Assembly (NCBI GenBank): GCA_046704785.1
Contig: JBJKRF010000074.1
Span: 1 to 27,426, forward strand
Direction: 5' to 3'
DNA length: 27,426 nucleotides
Source of the DNA: JBJKRF01 sp046704785
Lineage (GTDB): Bacteria; Chloroflexota; Anaerolineae; Anaerolineales; Villigracilaceae
Position numbers and translations under genes: made by a program. Within the stretch, counting starts at the first letter, position 1, and each line of letters starts with the position of its first letter. Below, one piece after another: positions 1-8,145 of this stretch. The notes under the pieces are model-generated. The model saw only the letters and a list, made by a program, of their open reading frames with translations. It did no database searches and had not been told where the DNA came from.

Positions 1-2
1 AT

Positions 3-83
3 CAAAGTCAGGCCGATATCCACTATGCCAATCTCCAAACCGAAATGCACAACCTCCTCCAAACTCTCGGCCTTGCCGTGTAG
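3..83 (+). CDS. C-terminal end of an unidentified protein
   Basis: The third frame is open from the window edge to a TAG at 81-83 and gives 26 residues ending in LLQTLGLAV. The composition (amphipathic, Gln/Leu rich, no low-complexity bias) looks like the end of a helical protein. The tail is loosely like the last helix of TolC-type proteins, but that family would be odd in a presumed monoderm and the match is too short to name. A hairpin follows the stop at once, as expected downstream of a real gene. The rest of the gene lies outside the window. Confidence 0.45.
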   Translation, partial: QSQADIHYANLQTEMHNLLQTLGLAV

Positions 84-87
84 TCTT

Positions 88-128
88 ATCGACAATCTTT
101 TGTCGATGTAGCCGCTATAAGCGCCTAC
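88..128 (+). terminator. Two adjacent hairpins after the first stop codon
   Basis: ATCGACAA (88-95) pairs perfectly with TTGTCGAT (100-107) across a 4-base loop. Immediately after, 108-116 pairs with 120-128 with one mismatch around a 3-base loop. Neither has a run of T behind it, so this is not a classical intrinsic terminator. It may protect the 3' end of the upstream mRNA or act with Rho. Confidence 0.3.
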
Positions 129-144
129 ATCTACGCGCAAACGC

Positions 145-191
145 TATATCTGGATAGAACAGGCTCTTCCTCTACTTTTTCTCCAGATATA
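145..191. promoter_or_regulatory. 10-bp perfect inverted repeat upstream of the beta-helix gene
   Basis: TATATCTGGA at 145-154 is repeated inverted as TCCAGATATA at 182-191, with 27 bases between. It lies about 130-180 bases before the start at 324 in a gap without genes (84-323). It could be a pair of protein-binding half sites or an RNA stem. I see no good -35/-10 pair in this gap. The ribosome site (AGGAG, 313-317) is itself inside a 10-bp palindrome at 313-322. Confidence 0.3.
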
Positions 192-323
192 CGCTCCTAG
201 AAACAGACGCCAGTTAAAGCGAAGCTTAAGCCGCACCTACAGGATTGCAAACAGTACTTTTTTCCTTACCCTAAGACAAAGGGGGATAGATAAGATGGGG
301 AGCGAGAGTGAAAGGAGCTCCTC

Positions 324-2576
324 ATGCAAACGCAAATAACGTTCAGCGTGTTGTCGGTTTTCTTGATGCTCGCCAACCTGATTGGGCCGCGCCCAGCGAC
401 AAACTGGTTCGGCCCTGTCAGCAGGACTCTGACACCCGTCTCCTACTCGACCCAGTCTGGCAACACAAGCAAACAGCCGGTTGCCGCTCTGGCGACAAGG
501 GACCAATTCGGGCAGTCAGACAATTCCAAGAAGTATGTCCTGTTCCAGGCATCCGGAGTCGACTACCAGGGGATTCAAAACTTCACCCTTCGGGAAAATG
601 CTCCCAACTTATCCGTAAACGAGATGGAACTATTGGTGAATTACAAAGGCACAACGGATTCCAGGCAAAAATGGGTCTGGTCACTGTATGACCCGACTCA
701 GCACACCTGGGAAAAAGTTGGGACCAATAACGATCCCAGGGAAAACACCTGGAGATTGTTAAAATTCCGAATCCAAAATGCCGGTCGATTTACCAATGCA
801 CAAGGACAGATCCAGGTACGGCTATCGTCAACCATCGCAAAAGGGGAGATAAAAATAGACTACGAGGCAATTCGGCTGTCTTACCATAACGAAGACCGCC
901 CAACAACGACGCCACGCCCCACAGCAAAACCGAAAGCGACGCCGACGAGGGCCGCTACATCCACGCCGCATCCAACGCGGACGGCAGTTCCAACCTCCAA
1001 ACCCACTGCCACACAGCCGCAGCAAAACACGGCAACGCCCACTGCGACGCAAACTGTCGTCCAGCCCCCTACGTGGACGACAGTTCCAACCTCTACGCCA
1101 ACCAATCTGCCAAAGAAGACGGCCACCTCGACGCCTACGCAGACGGCAACACAACCAGCCCAAAGCATAGCAACACCAACCGCAACGCAAACGATCGCCT
1201 CAGCGCCAAAGAACACGGCGACCCCAACCTTCACACCAACGAGTACGAGGACGCCAGTAGCTACACCGACAACCGCGCCGACGCAACCAAACCAACACAC
1301 ATATTACGTATCCACCAGCGGGAATGATTCCAATGCGGGCACCTCGTCTGCGCAAGCCTGGCGCACCATCCAAAAAGCGGCCAACTCGCTCCCCGCCGGC
1401 GGAACCGTGATCGTGATGGCCGGAAGCTATCCTGAGCGTGTAAAAGTCACCCGCTCAGGCGCTGCCGGGGCCCCCATCACCTTCGAGACCCAGGGAACGG
1501 TCGAAATGCAGGGCTTTACTGTCACCGCCAGTTACATCACCCTTCAGGGCTTCCGCATCTCGTCCACCTCGCAGGATACAACGGACGGGTGGGGCGTCTA
1601 CATCAAAGGTACACACAATGTGGTAGCGAGCAATTACATCTACCACTCCACCTGGGGCGGCGTGATCCTCTTCGATAACACGGCCAACGCCTCCATTTCG
1701 TCCTACAACATCGTAGAGGGCAACACGATCACACAAGTCGGCGAGGTGGGAATCGACGTGCGCGGCCACAACGAGCTCGTTCAGCAAAACGACATCTCGT
1801 ACGTTATGCAATATCCTTCCTGGATGAACAACCCGCCCTCGTACGTGGACGCCGACGGAATTCACTTCTTTGGGAGCAACAACGATATCCGGCAGAATTC
1901 CATCCACGACATCAACTACGCCCAGCCGGAGAACAAAAGCCCGCACATCGACTGCTTCCAGACATGGGCCGACACGAATCACCCGGCGGCGCAAAACATC
2001 GTCATCGAGCAAAATCTATGTTCCCTGCCAGATCTCGCTCACTCGGTCGGCGAAGGAAGCGCCGGCTTCACTATCCAGAAAAACGCCGGACTGATCACCA
2101 TCCGAAACAACATCATCAACACGTTCATCGGCTTCTTCATCGGCGGCAAAGGCGAAGTGGGAAATGGCGGCGTTGCCATTTACAACAACGACATCATCGG
2201 GCAATTGAACCAGAACCCCGCCTATTACCCCGCCGGAATTTGGGATGTGGGCGCGCCGGGCGTGGTCGCCGAAGACAACATCATCTACAACAAAATTGGA
2301 GACGTGGTCTACGTCGGTTCGGGAGGTTCCGTCACCGGATCGCACAACCTGGCCTACCGCTCCGACGGAACGACGCCCGCCGCCGAGGGATACAGCCATC
2401 CGTCTGATCTATGGGGCGTCAACCCATTGTTCGTGAATGCGGCCAGCGGCAACTACCTCCTTCAGGCCAGCTCGCCGGCGAAAGACACGGGACTCGCAAC
2501 CTCCGATCCCAACGACTACGCCGGCAATCCGAGGCCACTGGGCGCAGGATATGATATCGGCGCCTACGAACAGTAA
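324..2576 (+). CDS. Secreted protein with Thr/Pro linker and C-terminal parallel beta-helix
   Basis: The 750-residue product starts with a short hydrophobic export signal (residues 1 to about 23). A globular region of about residues 40-190 follows, without a family I can name; it looks like a beta-sandwich. A Thr/Pro-rich linker spans about 192-325. From residue 327 the pattern YYVSTSGNDSNAGT begins a right-handed beta-helix of the pectate-lyase/DUF1565 type, with repeated N-x-I turns (NNDI, NNII, NNDI, DNII) stacked to the C-terminus. Such proteins bind or cleave polysaccharides, but no catalytic triad can be assigned, so carbohydrate binding is as likely as lysis. The start is supported by AGGAG six bases upstream. 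The gene stands alone and ends at a strong terminator. The linker suggests the two domains work apart outside the cell. Confidence 0.85.
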   Translation: MQTQITFSVLSVFLMLANLIGPRPATNWFGPVSRTLTPVSYSTQSGNTSKQPVAALATRDQFGQSDNSKKYVLFQASGVDYQGIQNFTLRENAPNLSVNEMELLVNYKGTTDSRQKWVWSLYDPTQHTWEKVGTNNDPRENTWRLLKFRIQNAGRFTNAQGQIQVRLSSTIAKGEIKIDYEAIRLSYHNEDRPTTTPRPTAKPKATPTRAATSTPHPTRTAVPTSKPTATQPQQNTATPTATQTVVQPPTWTTVPTSTPTNLPKKTATSTPTQTATQPAQSIATPTATQTIASAPKNTATPTFTPTSTRTPVATPTTAPTQPNQHTYYVSTSGNDSNAGTSSAQAWRTIQKAANSLPAGGTVIVMAGSYPERVKVTRSGAAGAPITFETQGTVEMQGFTVTASYITLQGFRISSTSQDTTDGWGVYIKGTHNVVASNYIYHSTWGGVILFDNTANASISSYNIVEGNTITQVGEVGIDVRGHNELVQQNDISYVMQYPSWMNNPPSYVDADGIHFFGSNNDIRQNSIHDINYAQPENKSPHIDCFQTWADTNHPAAQNIVIEQNLCSLPDLAHSVGEGSAGFTIQKNAGLITIRNNIINTFIGFFIGGKGEVGNGGVAIYNNDIIGQLNQNPAYYPAGIWDVGAPGVVAEDNIIYNKIGDVVYVGSGGSVTGSHNLAYRSDGTTPAAEGYSHPSDLWGVNPLFVNAASGNYLLQASSPAKDTGLATSDPNDYAGNPRPLGAGYDIGAYEQ
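897..1301 (+). repeat. Degenerate Thr/Pro repeat region inside the beta-helix gene
   Basis: About 135 codons made almost only of Thr, Pro, Ala, Ser, Gln and Lys. The unit NTATPTATQT and variants such as IATPTATQT and NTATPTFTPT recur. Two larger blocks of roughly 40 codons (about 1010-1130 and 1150-1275) look like an old internal duplication. At the protein level this is a flexible, possibly glycosylated, extracellular spacer. Confidence 0.75.
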
Positions 2577-2591
2577 CCAACTCTATATAAT

Positions 2592-2622
2592 GCAACAGGC
2601 GTCCCCTCTCCACGCCTGTTGC
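2592..2622. other. 11-bp hairpin downstream of the beta-helix gene
   Basis: GCAACAGGCGT (2592-2602) pairs perfectly with ACGCCTGTTGC (2612-2622) across 9 bases. There is no T run behind it. It sits just before the stronger terminator at 2631 and probably stabilises the transcript end. Confidence 0.5.
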
Positions 2623-2630
2623 AACAGCAT

Positions 2631-2670
2631 AACGTGCCCGGTAGTCAACTACCGGGCACGTTGTTGTTAA
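2631..2670 (+). terminator. Strong intrinsic terminator
   Basis: A 15-bp perfect inverted repeat, 2631-2645 with 2648-2662 (core CGTGCCCGGTAG), with a tip of only two bases. It is followed by a T-rich tail (TTGTTGTT, 2661-2668). It closes the beta-helix gene, 55 bases after its stop. Confidence 0.85.
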
Positions 2671-2741
2671 AACGCTTGCTCAGCGAAGCCGGAATTGGAA
2701 CGCTTTATTCATGCAAAAACGCCGCTCTCCAAAGCTCGCCG

Positions 2742-2750
2742 TGGTATGAT
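2742..2750 (+). promoter_or_regulatory. Candidate extended -10 promoter for the esterase gene
   Basis: TGGTATGAT matches the extended -10 form TGnTAtgAT. No convincing -35 box lies 16-18 bases upstream, which extended -10 promoters can tolerate. The predicted mRNA leader would be about 95 bases. Confidence 0.4.
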
Positions 2751-2853
2751 TGTGGCGCTCTGCACAAAAAGACGATTCTTTCTCTCTACCTCTGATCCAG
2801 GGTAATTGCCCCAGCAAGCTACCATTTTTTCCACGCACAAGGAGCAGTACGTC

Positions 2854-3822
2854 ATGCTTTTCGACCTCCCGCTTGAAGAACTTCGCATTTATAAACCAGC
2901 CCGCCACGAGCCAGCGGACTTCGACGCCTTTTGGAAAGACACACTGATGCAGGCGCGCCAGTATCCGTTGGAAGCGCGCTTCGAACCGGTCGAAACCGGA
3001 CTGAAACTGACCGAAACCTTCGATGTGACCTTCAACGGGTATGGCGGACAACCCATCAGAGGCTGGCTGATCCTGCCGCGCGAACGATCGGGTAAACTGC
3101 CTTGTGTTGTGGAATATATCGGCTACGGCGGAGGGCGCGGCTTTCCACAGGACTGGTTGCTGTGGGCCAACGTGGGCTATGCCCACTTCATCATGGACGT
3201 GCGCGGGCAGGGTTCCTCCTGGCGCACCGGCGACACGCCCGACATCGAACCGGGAGACGGCAATCCGCAAATTCCCGGTTTCATGACGCGCGGCATCCTC
3301 GACCCCAAGACCTACTTTTATCGGCGCGTTTTCACCGACGCGGCCCGCGCCGTGGAAACGGTCCGCGCTCACGAAACGGTAGACGGTGAACGGGTGGCGG
3401 TGAGCGGCGGCAGCCAGGGCGGTGGCATCACCCTCGCAGCAGCCGGGCTGGTCCCCGAGATTGCCGTCGCCATGCCAGATGTCCCTTTCCTGTGCCATTA
3501 CCGGCGCGCCACCGAAATTATCGATACCGACCCGTACGGCGAGATCGTTCGTTACTGCAAAAACCACCGCGACAAAGTCGAAACGGCCTTCCAGACGCTC
3601 TCCTACTTCGACGGTATGAACTTTGCCGCGCGCGCCAAGGCCAAAGCGCTCTTTTCCGTCGGGCTGATGGACGACACCTGCCCGCCGTCCACGGTCTTCG
3701 CCGCATACAACCACTACGCCGGGCCAAAGGACATGCGCATCTGGCCGTACAACAAGCACGAGGGCGGCGAAAGCTACCAGATTGTCGAAAAAGTCAAATT
3801 TCTGACGAGCCTGTGGGGATAG
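2854..3822 (+). CDS. Acetylxylan esterase / cephalosporin-C deacetylase family hydrolase
   Basis: A 322-residue alpha/beta hydrolase of the AXE1 family, which removes acetyl groups from xylan-derived sugars and sometimes cephalosporin C. The catalytic set is visible: nucleophile Ser187 in GGSQGGG, Asp273 (or Asp274) in GLMDD, and His302 in NKHEGG. The family hallmarks GYGGGRG and DVRGQG precede them. Length and spacing fit the usual 320-residue members. No signal peptide is seen, so it should act in the cytoplasm on imported acetylated oligosaccharides. I chose ATG 2854 because AAGGAG stands nine bases upstream and the protein starts like its relatives; an ATG 48 bases further up lacks a ribosome site. 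The next gene starts 17 bases after the stop. Confidence 0.9.
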   Translation: MLFDLPLEELRIYKPARHEPADFDAFWKDTLMQARQYPLEARFEPVETGLKLTETFDVTFNGYGGQPIRGWLILPRERSGKLPCVVEYIGYGGGRGFPQDWLLWANVGYAHFIMDVRGQGSSWRTGDTPDIEPGDGNPQIPGFMTRGILDPKTYFYRRVFTDAARAVETVRAHETVDGERVAVSGGSQGGGITLAAAGLVPEIAVAMPDVPFLCHYRRATEIIDTDPYGEIVRYCKNHRDKVETAFQTLSYFDGMNFAARAKAKALFSVGLMDDTCPPSTVFAAYNHYAGPKDMRIWPYNKHEGGESYQIVEKVKFLTSLWG

Positions 3823-3839
3823 GCTGTCTGTCTGCCGGC

Positions 3840-5282
3840 ATGAGCCCGGAACATCCTTCTACCAACCAGCAAGACGAATACAGCGCCCTGCGCCGCACGC
3901 ATTGGGACGGAGTGGCGCGCATCCAACCCGACGAGACCTTCTTCAGCCGGGAATATCACCGCCGCCTGCGGGAAGTCTACCGTTTTCTGGTCTCCCCGGG
4001 GCTGCGCGTGCTGGAAATCGGATGTGGACGCGGCGATCTACTGGCCGCCGTTTCCCCTTCCCTGGGCATCGGCCTCGATTTTTCAGGAGAGATGCTGACC
4101 CAGGCCCGGCAACGCCACCCGACGTTGAACTTTCTCCAGGCGGATGCCCACCTACCAGCGCTGGGCGGTCCCTTTGACGTGATCCTGCTCTCCGACTTGC
4201 TCAACGACCTGTGGGACGTGCAAACCGTGCTGGAACAGCTCAAACCTCTCTGCACCAATGACACACGCCTGATTCTGAACGTACACAGCCGGGTCTACCA
4301 ACCGGCGCTCTCCGCTGCCGGCGCGTTGGGGTTGGCGCAGCCCATGCTGCCGCAGAACTGGTTCGCCCCGGCCGATGTCGAGAACCTGTTACGGCTGTCC
4401 GGATTCGAGAGCGTCCATTACCGGCGAGAGATTCTCCTGCCTTTGCCCCTGCCCGGCATCCGCGCACTGTTCAATAAAATTCTGGTCAAACTCTGGCCGT
4501 TCAGCGCCCTGGCCTGGACGAATATCTTCGTCGCCAGGCCGCAACCAACGCCGCCGGTGCGCCCCTCGACAGTCAGCGTGATCATCCCGGCGCGCAATGA
4601 AGCCGGCAACATCGAAGCAGCCTTCCAGCGCATCCCGGCCATGGGCGCACACACCGAACTGGTCTTTGTGGAGGGGCATTCCCAGGACGATACGGTTGCA
4701 GCCATCGAGAAGGCCATTGCCGGCCATCCCGAACGAGACGCGAAATTATTCAAACAGGCCGGCAAAGGCAAAGCGGACGCAGTGCGCCTGGGATTCTCGA
4801 AAGCCAGCGGTGAGGTGCTGATGATTCTGGACGCCGATCTGACCGTCCGGCCGGAAACCCTGCCACGCTTCTACGAAGCACTGCTTAGCGGCAAAGGCGA
4901 ATTTATCAACGGCGTGCGGCTGGTCTATCCCATGCAAGGACAGGCCATGCGCTTCCTGAACCTGGTTGGGAACAAGTTCTTCAGCATGGCTTTTTCCTGG
5001 CTGATCGGGCAGCCCATCAAAGACACCTTGTGTGGCACCAAAATATTGTGGAAACGGGATTACGAACGGATTGCTGCCAACCGCAGCTATTTTGGTGAAT
5101 TCGACCCCTTTGGCGATTATGACCTGATTTTCGGCGCGGCCCGGCAGAACCGTAAAATCGTCGACCTGCCCATCCGCTATCAAGAGCGCACCTACGGCCA
5201 GACCAACATCGACCGCTGGCGGCACGGCCTGTTACTGCTGCGCATGGTGATCATTGCGGCGCTCAGACTCAAGTTCGTGTAA
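3840..5282 (+). CDS. Methyltransferase-GT2 glycosyltransferase fusion protein
   Basis: 480 residues in two enzyme halves. Residues 1 to about 230 form a class I SAM-dependent methyltransferase: motif I VLEIGCGRGD, acidic loop GLDFSGEML, then ADAHLPAL and a FDVILLSDLLNDL strand. Residues from about 240 form a family 2 glycosyltransferase of the dolichyl-phosphate-mannose-synthase type: VSVIIPARNEAGN, the metal-binding LDADL, and GDYDLIFGAAR. The C-terminus is hydrophobic (LLLLRMVIIAALRL) and may dock at the membrane. The likely role is assembly or decoration of a lipid-linked sugar or surface glycan; the acceptor is unknown. The frame stays open well upstream inside the esterase gene, but ATG 3840 is the first start compatible with it. 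No clear ribosome site precedes that ATG, so coupling to the esterase is possible. Confidence 0.85.
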   Translation: MSPEHPSTNQQDEYSALRRTHWDGVARIQPDETFFSREYHRRLREVYRFLVSPGLRVLEIGCGRGDLLAAVSPSLGIGLDFSGEMLTQARQRHPTLNFLQADAHLPALGGPFDVILLSDLLNDLWDVQTVLEQLKPLCTNDTRLILNVHSRVYQPALSAAGALGLAQPMLPQNWFAPADVENLLRLSGFESVHYRREILLPLPLPGIRALFNKILVKLWPFSALAWTNIFVARPQPTPPVRPSTVSVIIPARNEAGNIEAAFQRIPAMGAHTELVFVEGHSQDDTVAAIEKAIAGHPERDAKLFKQAGKGKADAVRLGFSKASGEVLMILDADLTVRPETLPRFYEALLSGKGEFINGVRLVYPMQGQAMRFLNLVGNKFFSMAFSWLIGQPIKDTLCGTKILWKRDYERIAANRSYFGEFDPFGDYDLIFGAARQNRKIVDLPIRYQERTYGQTNIDRWRHGLLLLRMVIIAALRLKFV

Positions 5283-5316
5283 ATTGTTCGCAAGATAGGG
5301 GGATGTTTGTTTTTTT

Positions 5317-5880
5317 CTAGCCCTTCAACAACTCCACATTCTGGTTTTCGTCGGCGTCCGGCAAATCGAGCGGGGGAAGCTCGGAGAGCGAATTCATGCC
5401 AAAATGCTGTAAAAACTCCGGCGTGGTGCCGTACAAAATGGGACGACCGGGGCCCTCGGAACGACCGACTTCCTGCAATAAGCCCTTGTTGAGCAGACTC
5501 TTAATGACCCCGTCGCTGTTGACACCACGGATGGTATCCACGCCAGGACGCGTGACCGGCTGCTGGTAAGCGATGATCGCCAGAGCTTCCAGCGCGGCGC
5601 GACTCAAGCGGCTGGTGGCTTCCAATCCCAGAAAATTCTCGACCGACTCAGCCAGTTCGGGCGCAGTCGTCAGTTGCAGGCGTCCGGCATGTCGTTGCAG
5701 ACGCAGGCCACGGGTGCGAAGCTGCTCGTCCAATGCTTCGAGGCCCCGTTCCACCTCGCCCGTCGACAATCCCAGGGCAGCCGCCAACTGCGACGGGGCC
5801 ACCGGGTCGCCGGTGACGAACAAAAGGCCCTCGAGCATGGCCGGCAGGCTCAATTCGGAACTGCTTTGAGAGTCGCTCAT
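5317..5880 (-). CDS. scpB: Segregation and condensation protein ScpB
   Basis: 187 residues. ScpB pairs with ScpA and the SMC ATPase to compact and separate chromosomes. The sequence has the two winged-helix domains of the family: LEGLLFVTGDPVAPSQLAAA at the start, and LEALAIIAYQQPVTR followed by IRGVNSDGVIKSLL and the GRPILYGTTPEFL end motif. The start at 5880 is favoured over an ATG 69 bases upstream because the protein then begins just before the conserved region, and GGAG lies ten bases before it. Only the Asp/Glu-rich tail is atypical. No scpA is next to it in this window. Its start codon overlaps the -10 box of the divergent lipoprotein gene. Confidence 0.92.
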   Translation of the reverse strand: MSDSQSSSELSLPAMLEGLLFVTGDPVAPSQLAAALGLSTGEVERGLEALDEQLRTRGLRLQRHAGRLQLTTAPELAESVENFLGLEATSRLSRAALEALAIIAYQQPVTRPGVDTIRGVNSDGVIKSLLNKGLLQEVGRSEGPGRPILYGTTPEFLQHFGMNSLSELPPLDLPDADENQNVELLKG

Positions 5881-5888
5881 GCTATAAT
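5880..5888 (+). promoter_or_regulatory. Extended -10 promoter overlapping the scpB start
   Basis: TGCTATAAT is a perfect extended -10 element (TGnTATAAT) pointing to the lipoprotein gene at 5931, with a predicted leader of about 36 bases. No good -35 is seen at 17 bases. The first base of the element is also the first base of the scpB start codon on the other strand, so RNA polymerase here and scpB translation initiation share DNA. Confidence 0.6.
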
Positions 5889-5930
5889 TGCTCCGCTTAA
5901 CTCGAAATTCTCTCGACACGAGTACAAAAG

Positions 5931-6497
5931 ATGAAATCACGCCTTGCAATCATTTTAACGTTATTGGCTCTGATACTGACCAGTCTGGCCTGTACGATCT
6001 TCGTGGGCGGGCCGGACTATCCGCAGACGCAAATTCCGGCCTCGACACAGGCGGTGACTCGTTTCGACGACCAACTTCACGCCGCCGAGCAGAGCGCCGC
6101 CCAAACCGGCGTCTTCACGCTGACGATCAACGAAGAACAACTGACCTCGCTGCTGGCTTCGAAACTGGCTACCCAGGATAGCCCGCTAATCAGCGACCCA
6201 CAGGTTGTGCTGCAAGACAACGAAATACAGGTTTACGGGAAGGTCGTTCAGGGCAATTTACAAGCCAACGCTCGCGTGGTGTTGAGCGCCAGCATCGACG
6301 CCGACGGCAAACCTCAATTGACCGTCACCTCCGCAGATTTCGGCCCGCTCCCCGCCCCGACGGGCCTGAACGACGCCATTGGGACGATGATCGACCAGAC
6401 GTTCACCGGTGCGCTTGGCCCCGCCGCCATCGGTTTCCGGCTGGAGAAGATTACCATTGCGGATGGGACGATGACCGTCAGCGGACGGGTAAAGTAG
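5931..6497 (+). CDS. Putative lipoprotein, possible LmeA/YpmS-like fold
   Basis: 188 residues. A positively charged start and hydrophobic stretch lead to a lipobox-like end at Cys21 (TSLAC; Leu at -2 is unusual), so membrane anchoring is likely but not certain. The mature part alternates short strands with the pattern LTINEEQLTSLL, then LQDNEIQVYGKV and DGTMTVSGRV. This resembles proteins of the LmeA/DUF2993 or YpmS/DUF2140 kind, thought to handle lipids at the cell surface; I hold this loosely. It is co-oriented with a second lipoprotein 19 bases downstream and probably shares its mRNA. Confidence 0.75.
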   Translation: MKSRLAIILTLLALILTSLACTIFVGGPDYPQTQIPASTQAVTRFDDQLHAAEQSAAQTGVFTLTINEEQLTSLLASKLATQDSPLISDPQVVLQDNEIQVYGKVVQGNLQANARVVLSASIDADGKPQLTVTSADFGPLPAPTGLNDAIGTMIDQTFTGALGPAAIGFRLEKITIADGTMTVSGRVK

Positions 6498-6516
6498 GCC
6501 GATTATACCAGCAACC

Positions 6517-8145
6517 ATGTTCCCGGCATGCGCAGGAAAGTCCAAGAGACCCTTCTACACCAGTTCATTGCTGCTGCTCATAGCGCTCCTGCTGAGTGGT
6601 TGCCTCTCGCCGCGCGTATCGCAGAGCACACTGAACATCAACATTCACATCACGGCGGATGGGAAAACCCAGAACGCCCAGGTGTCGTCGGGCAGTACGG
6701 TGGCCCAGGCGCTCGACTCTGCCGGAGTCAAACTTGGCAGCCTGGATAAAGTCGATCCGCCCGCATATACCGTCCTGAGCGACGGTGGGACGATCACGGT
6801 CACTCGTGTCCAGGAAAAATTCGAGACCAAAGACGTCGTCCTGCCGTTCGAGCACCAGACCGTGCGCAACGAGTCGATGCCGCAGGGTGAGACGCGCTTG
6901 ATCCAGCCGGGCGTCAACGGCTCACAGGAACTGACGTATCGTCACGTCTACGAAGACGGCGCGGAAGTCAGCGACAATGTGGTCAAGACGGTCACGTTGC
7001 AAGCGGCCGTGCCTGAAATCGTCATGGTCGGCGTGCAGACGCCTTTTACACCGCTGCCCATCGTCGGTAAACTGGTCTACATTGCAGGCGGCAACGCCTG
7101 GCTGATGGAGGACTCCACCGCCAACCGTATTCCGCTGGTGACCAGTGGCGACCTGGACGGGCGCATCCTGCGCCTGTCTGCCGACGGCGACTGGCTGCTG
7201 TATACGCGCAAATCTGACAAGCCTGCCGACCAGGAGATCAACCGGTTGTGGGCGCTCAATTTTGCCGACCCACAAGCCAAGCCTATCGACCTGGGCGTGC
7301 CGAACGTCATTCACTTTGCCGACTTCGACCCCAACGATGCCCTGACGGTCGACTATTCCACCGTCGAGCCGCGCACGGCTGCGCCGGGCTGGCAGGCCAA
7401 CAACAACCTGTTCCGGCGCAAGTTCGGCAAAAACGGCGTCTTGGGAATCGAACAAAAAATCATCGACGCCAACACCGGCGGCTTGTACGGCTGGTGGGGC
7501 ACAGACTTCTCCTGGGCGCCGGATGGCAGCGCCCTGGCCTACAGCCGTCCCGATGGAGTCGGCCTGGTCAGCTTCAAACACAAGCAACTCGTCCCGCTGC
7601 TCGATATTACGCCGCTAGAAACGCATAGCGATTGGGCATTATTGCCTGGGCTGGCCTGGGGCGCGGACAGCAATATCCTGTATGTGGTGACGCACGCGCC
7701 GCCGCCGGGCCTGGTCAACCCGGAAGAGTCGCCCTATTTCGACCTGAGCGCGCTCTCCCTGGTCAATAGTGCGAACGTCGACATCGTCCAGCAAAGCGGG
7801 ATGTTTGCCTATCCCTCGGCTTCGCCGCTGCGCGGGACAAGTAAAGCGCAATCCTATTCGGTGGCTTATCTCCAAGCCCTCTTGCCCTCGCAATCGGACA
7901 CGAGTGGCTATCGCCTGGTAGTGATGGACCGCGACGGATCCAACCGCCGCGTGTTATTTCCCGATGAAGGCTCGCCCGGCCTGCAACCCCAGACGCCCGT
8001 TTGGGCGCCGGCGGCGCTGTCTGCCACGCAGGGTAACTTCGTCGCCGTAGTCTATCAAGGCAACTTGTGGTTCATCGATGTGGACACGGGACAACCGCAC
8101 CAGGTGACCGGCGATGGCCTGATCCAAAAAATCGACTGGCGGTAA
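6517..8145 (+). CDS. Lipoprotein with DUF348, G5 and beta-propeller domains
   Basis: 542 residues. A signal peptide ends in a good lipobox (LLSGC, Cys29). Residues about 38-100 match a DUF348 domain (STVAQALDSAGVKLGSLDKV). Residues about 105-180 form a G5 domain (VVLPFEHQTVRNESMPQGE, then HVYEDGAEV and VGVQTPF at its end). From about 185 on, repeated blocks such as GRILRLSADGDWLLYTR, FSWAPDGSALAYSRPDG and LWFIDVDTGQPHQVTGDG are blades of a TolB/WD40-like propeller. DUF348 and G5 are usually found in wall-binding proteins such as resuscitation factors and YabE, with a lytic domain. Here a propeller replaces the lytic domain, which suggests a surface sensor or scaffold tied to peptidoglycan or its fragments. 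Confidence 0.85.
   Translation: MFPACAGKSKRPFYTSSLLLLIALLLSGCLSPRVSQSTLNINIHITADGKTQNAQVSSGSTVAQALDSAGVKLGSLDKVDPPAYTVLSDGGTITVTRVQEKFETKDVVLPFEHQTVRNESMPQGETRLIQPGVNGSQELTYRHVYEDGAEVSDNVVKTVTLQAAVPEIVMVGVQTPFTPLPIVGKLVYIAGGNAWLMEDSTANRIPLVTSGDLDGRILRLSADGDWLLYTRKSDKPADQEINRLWALNFADPQAKPIDLGVPNVIHFADFDPNDALTVDYSTVEPRTAAPGWQANNNLFRRKFGKNGVLGIEQKIIDANTGGLYGWWGTDFSWAPDGSALAYSRPDGVGLVSFKHKQLVPLLDITPLETHSDWALLPGLAWGADSNILYVVTHAPPPGLVNPEESPYFDLSALSLVNSANVDIVQQSGMFAYPSASPLRGTSKAQSYSVAYLQALLPSQSDTSGYRLVVMDRDGSNRRVLFPDEGSPGLQPQTPVWAPAALSATQGNFVAVVYQGNLWFIDVDTGQPHQVTGDGLIQKIDWR

Noticed and set aside
897..1301. The repeats in the beta-helix gene as a CRISPR array
   Set aside because: Units are degenerate, in frame and code for Thr/Pro; there are no constant repeats with unique spacers.
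2680..3759. A 359-residue open frame on the - strand opposite the esterase gene
   Set aside because: It is a shadow of a GC-rich coding gene: no family similarity, no ribosome site, and the + strand frame carries a full catalytic triad.
5310..5316. T7 run between the GT2 fusion gene and scpB as a terminator
   Set aside because: No stem precedes it on either strand.
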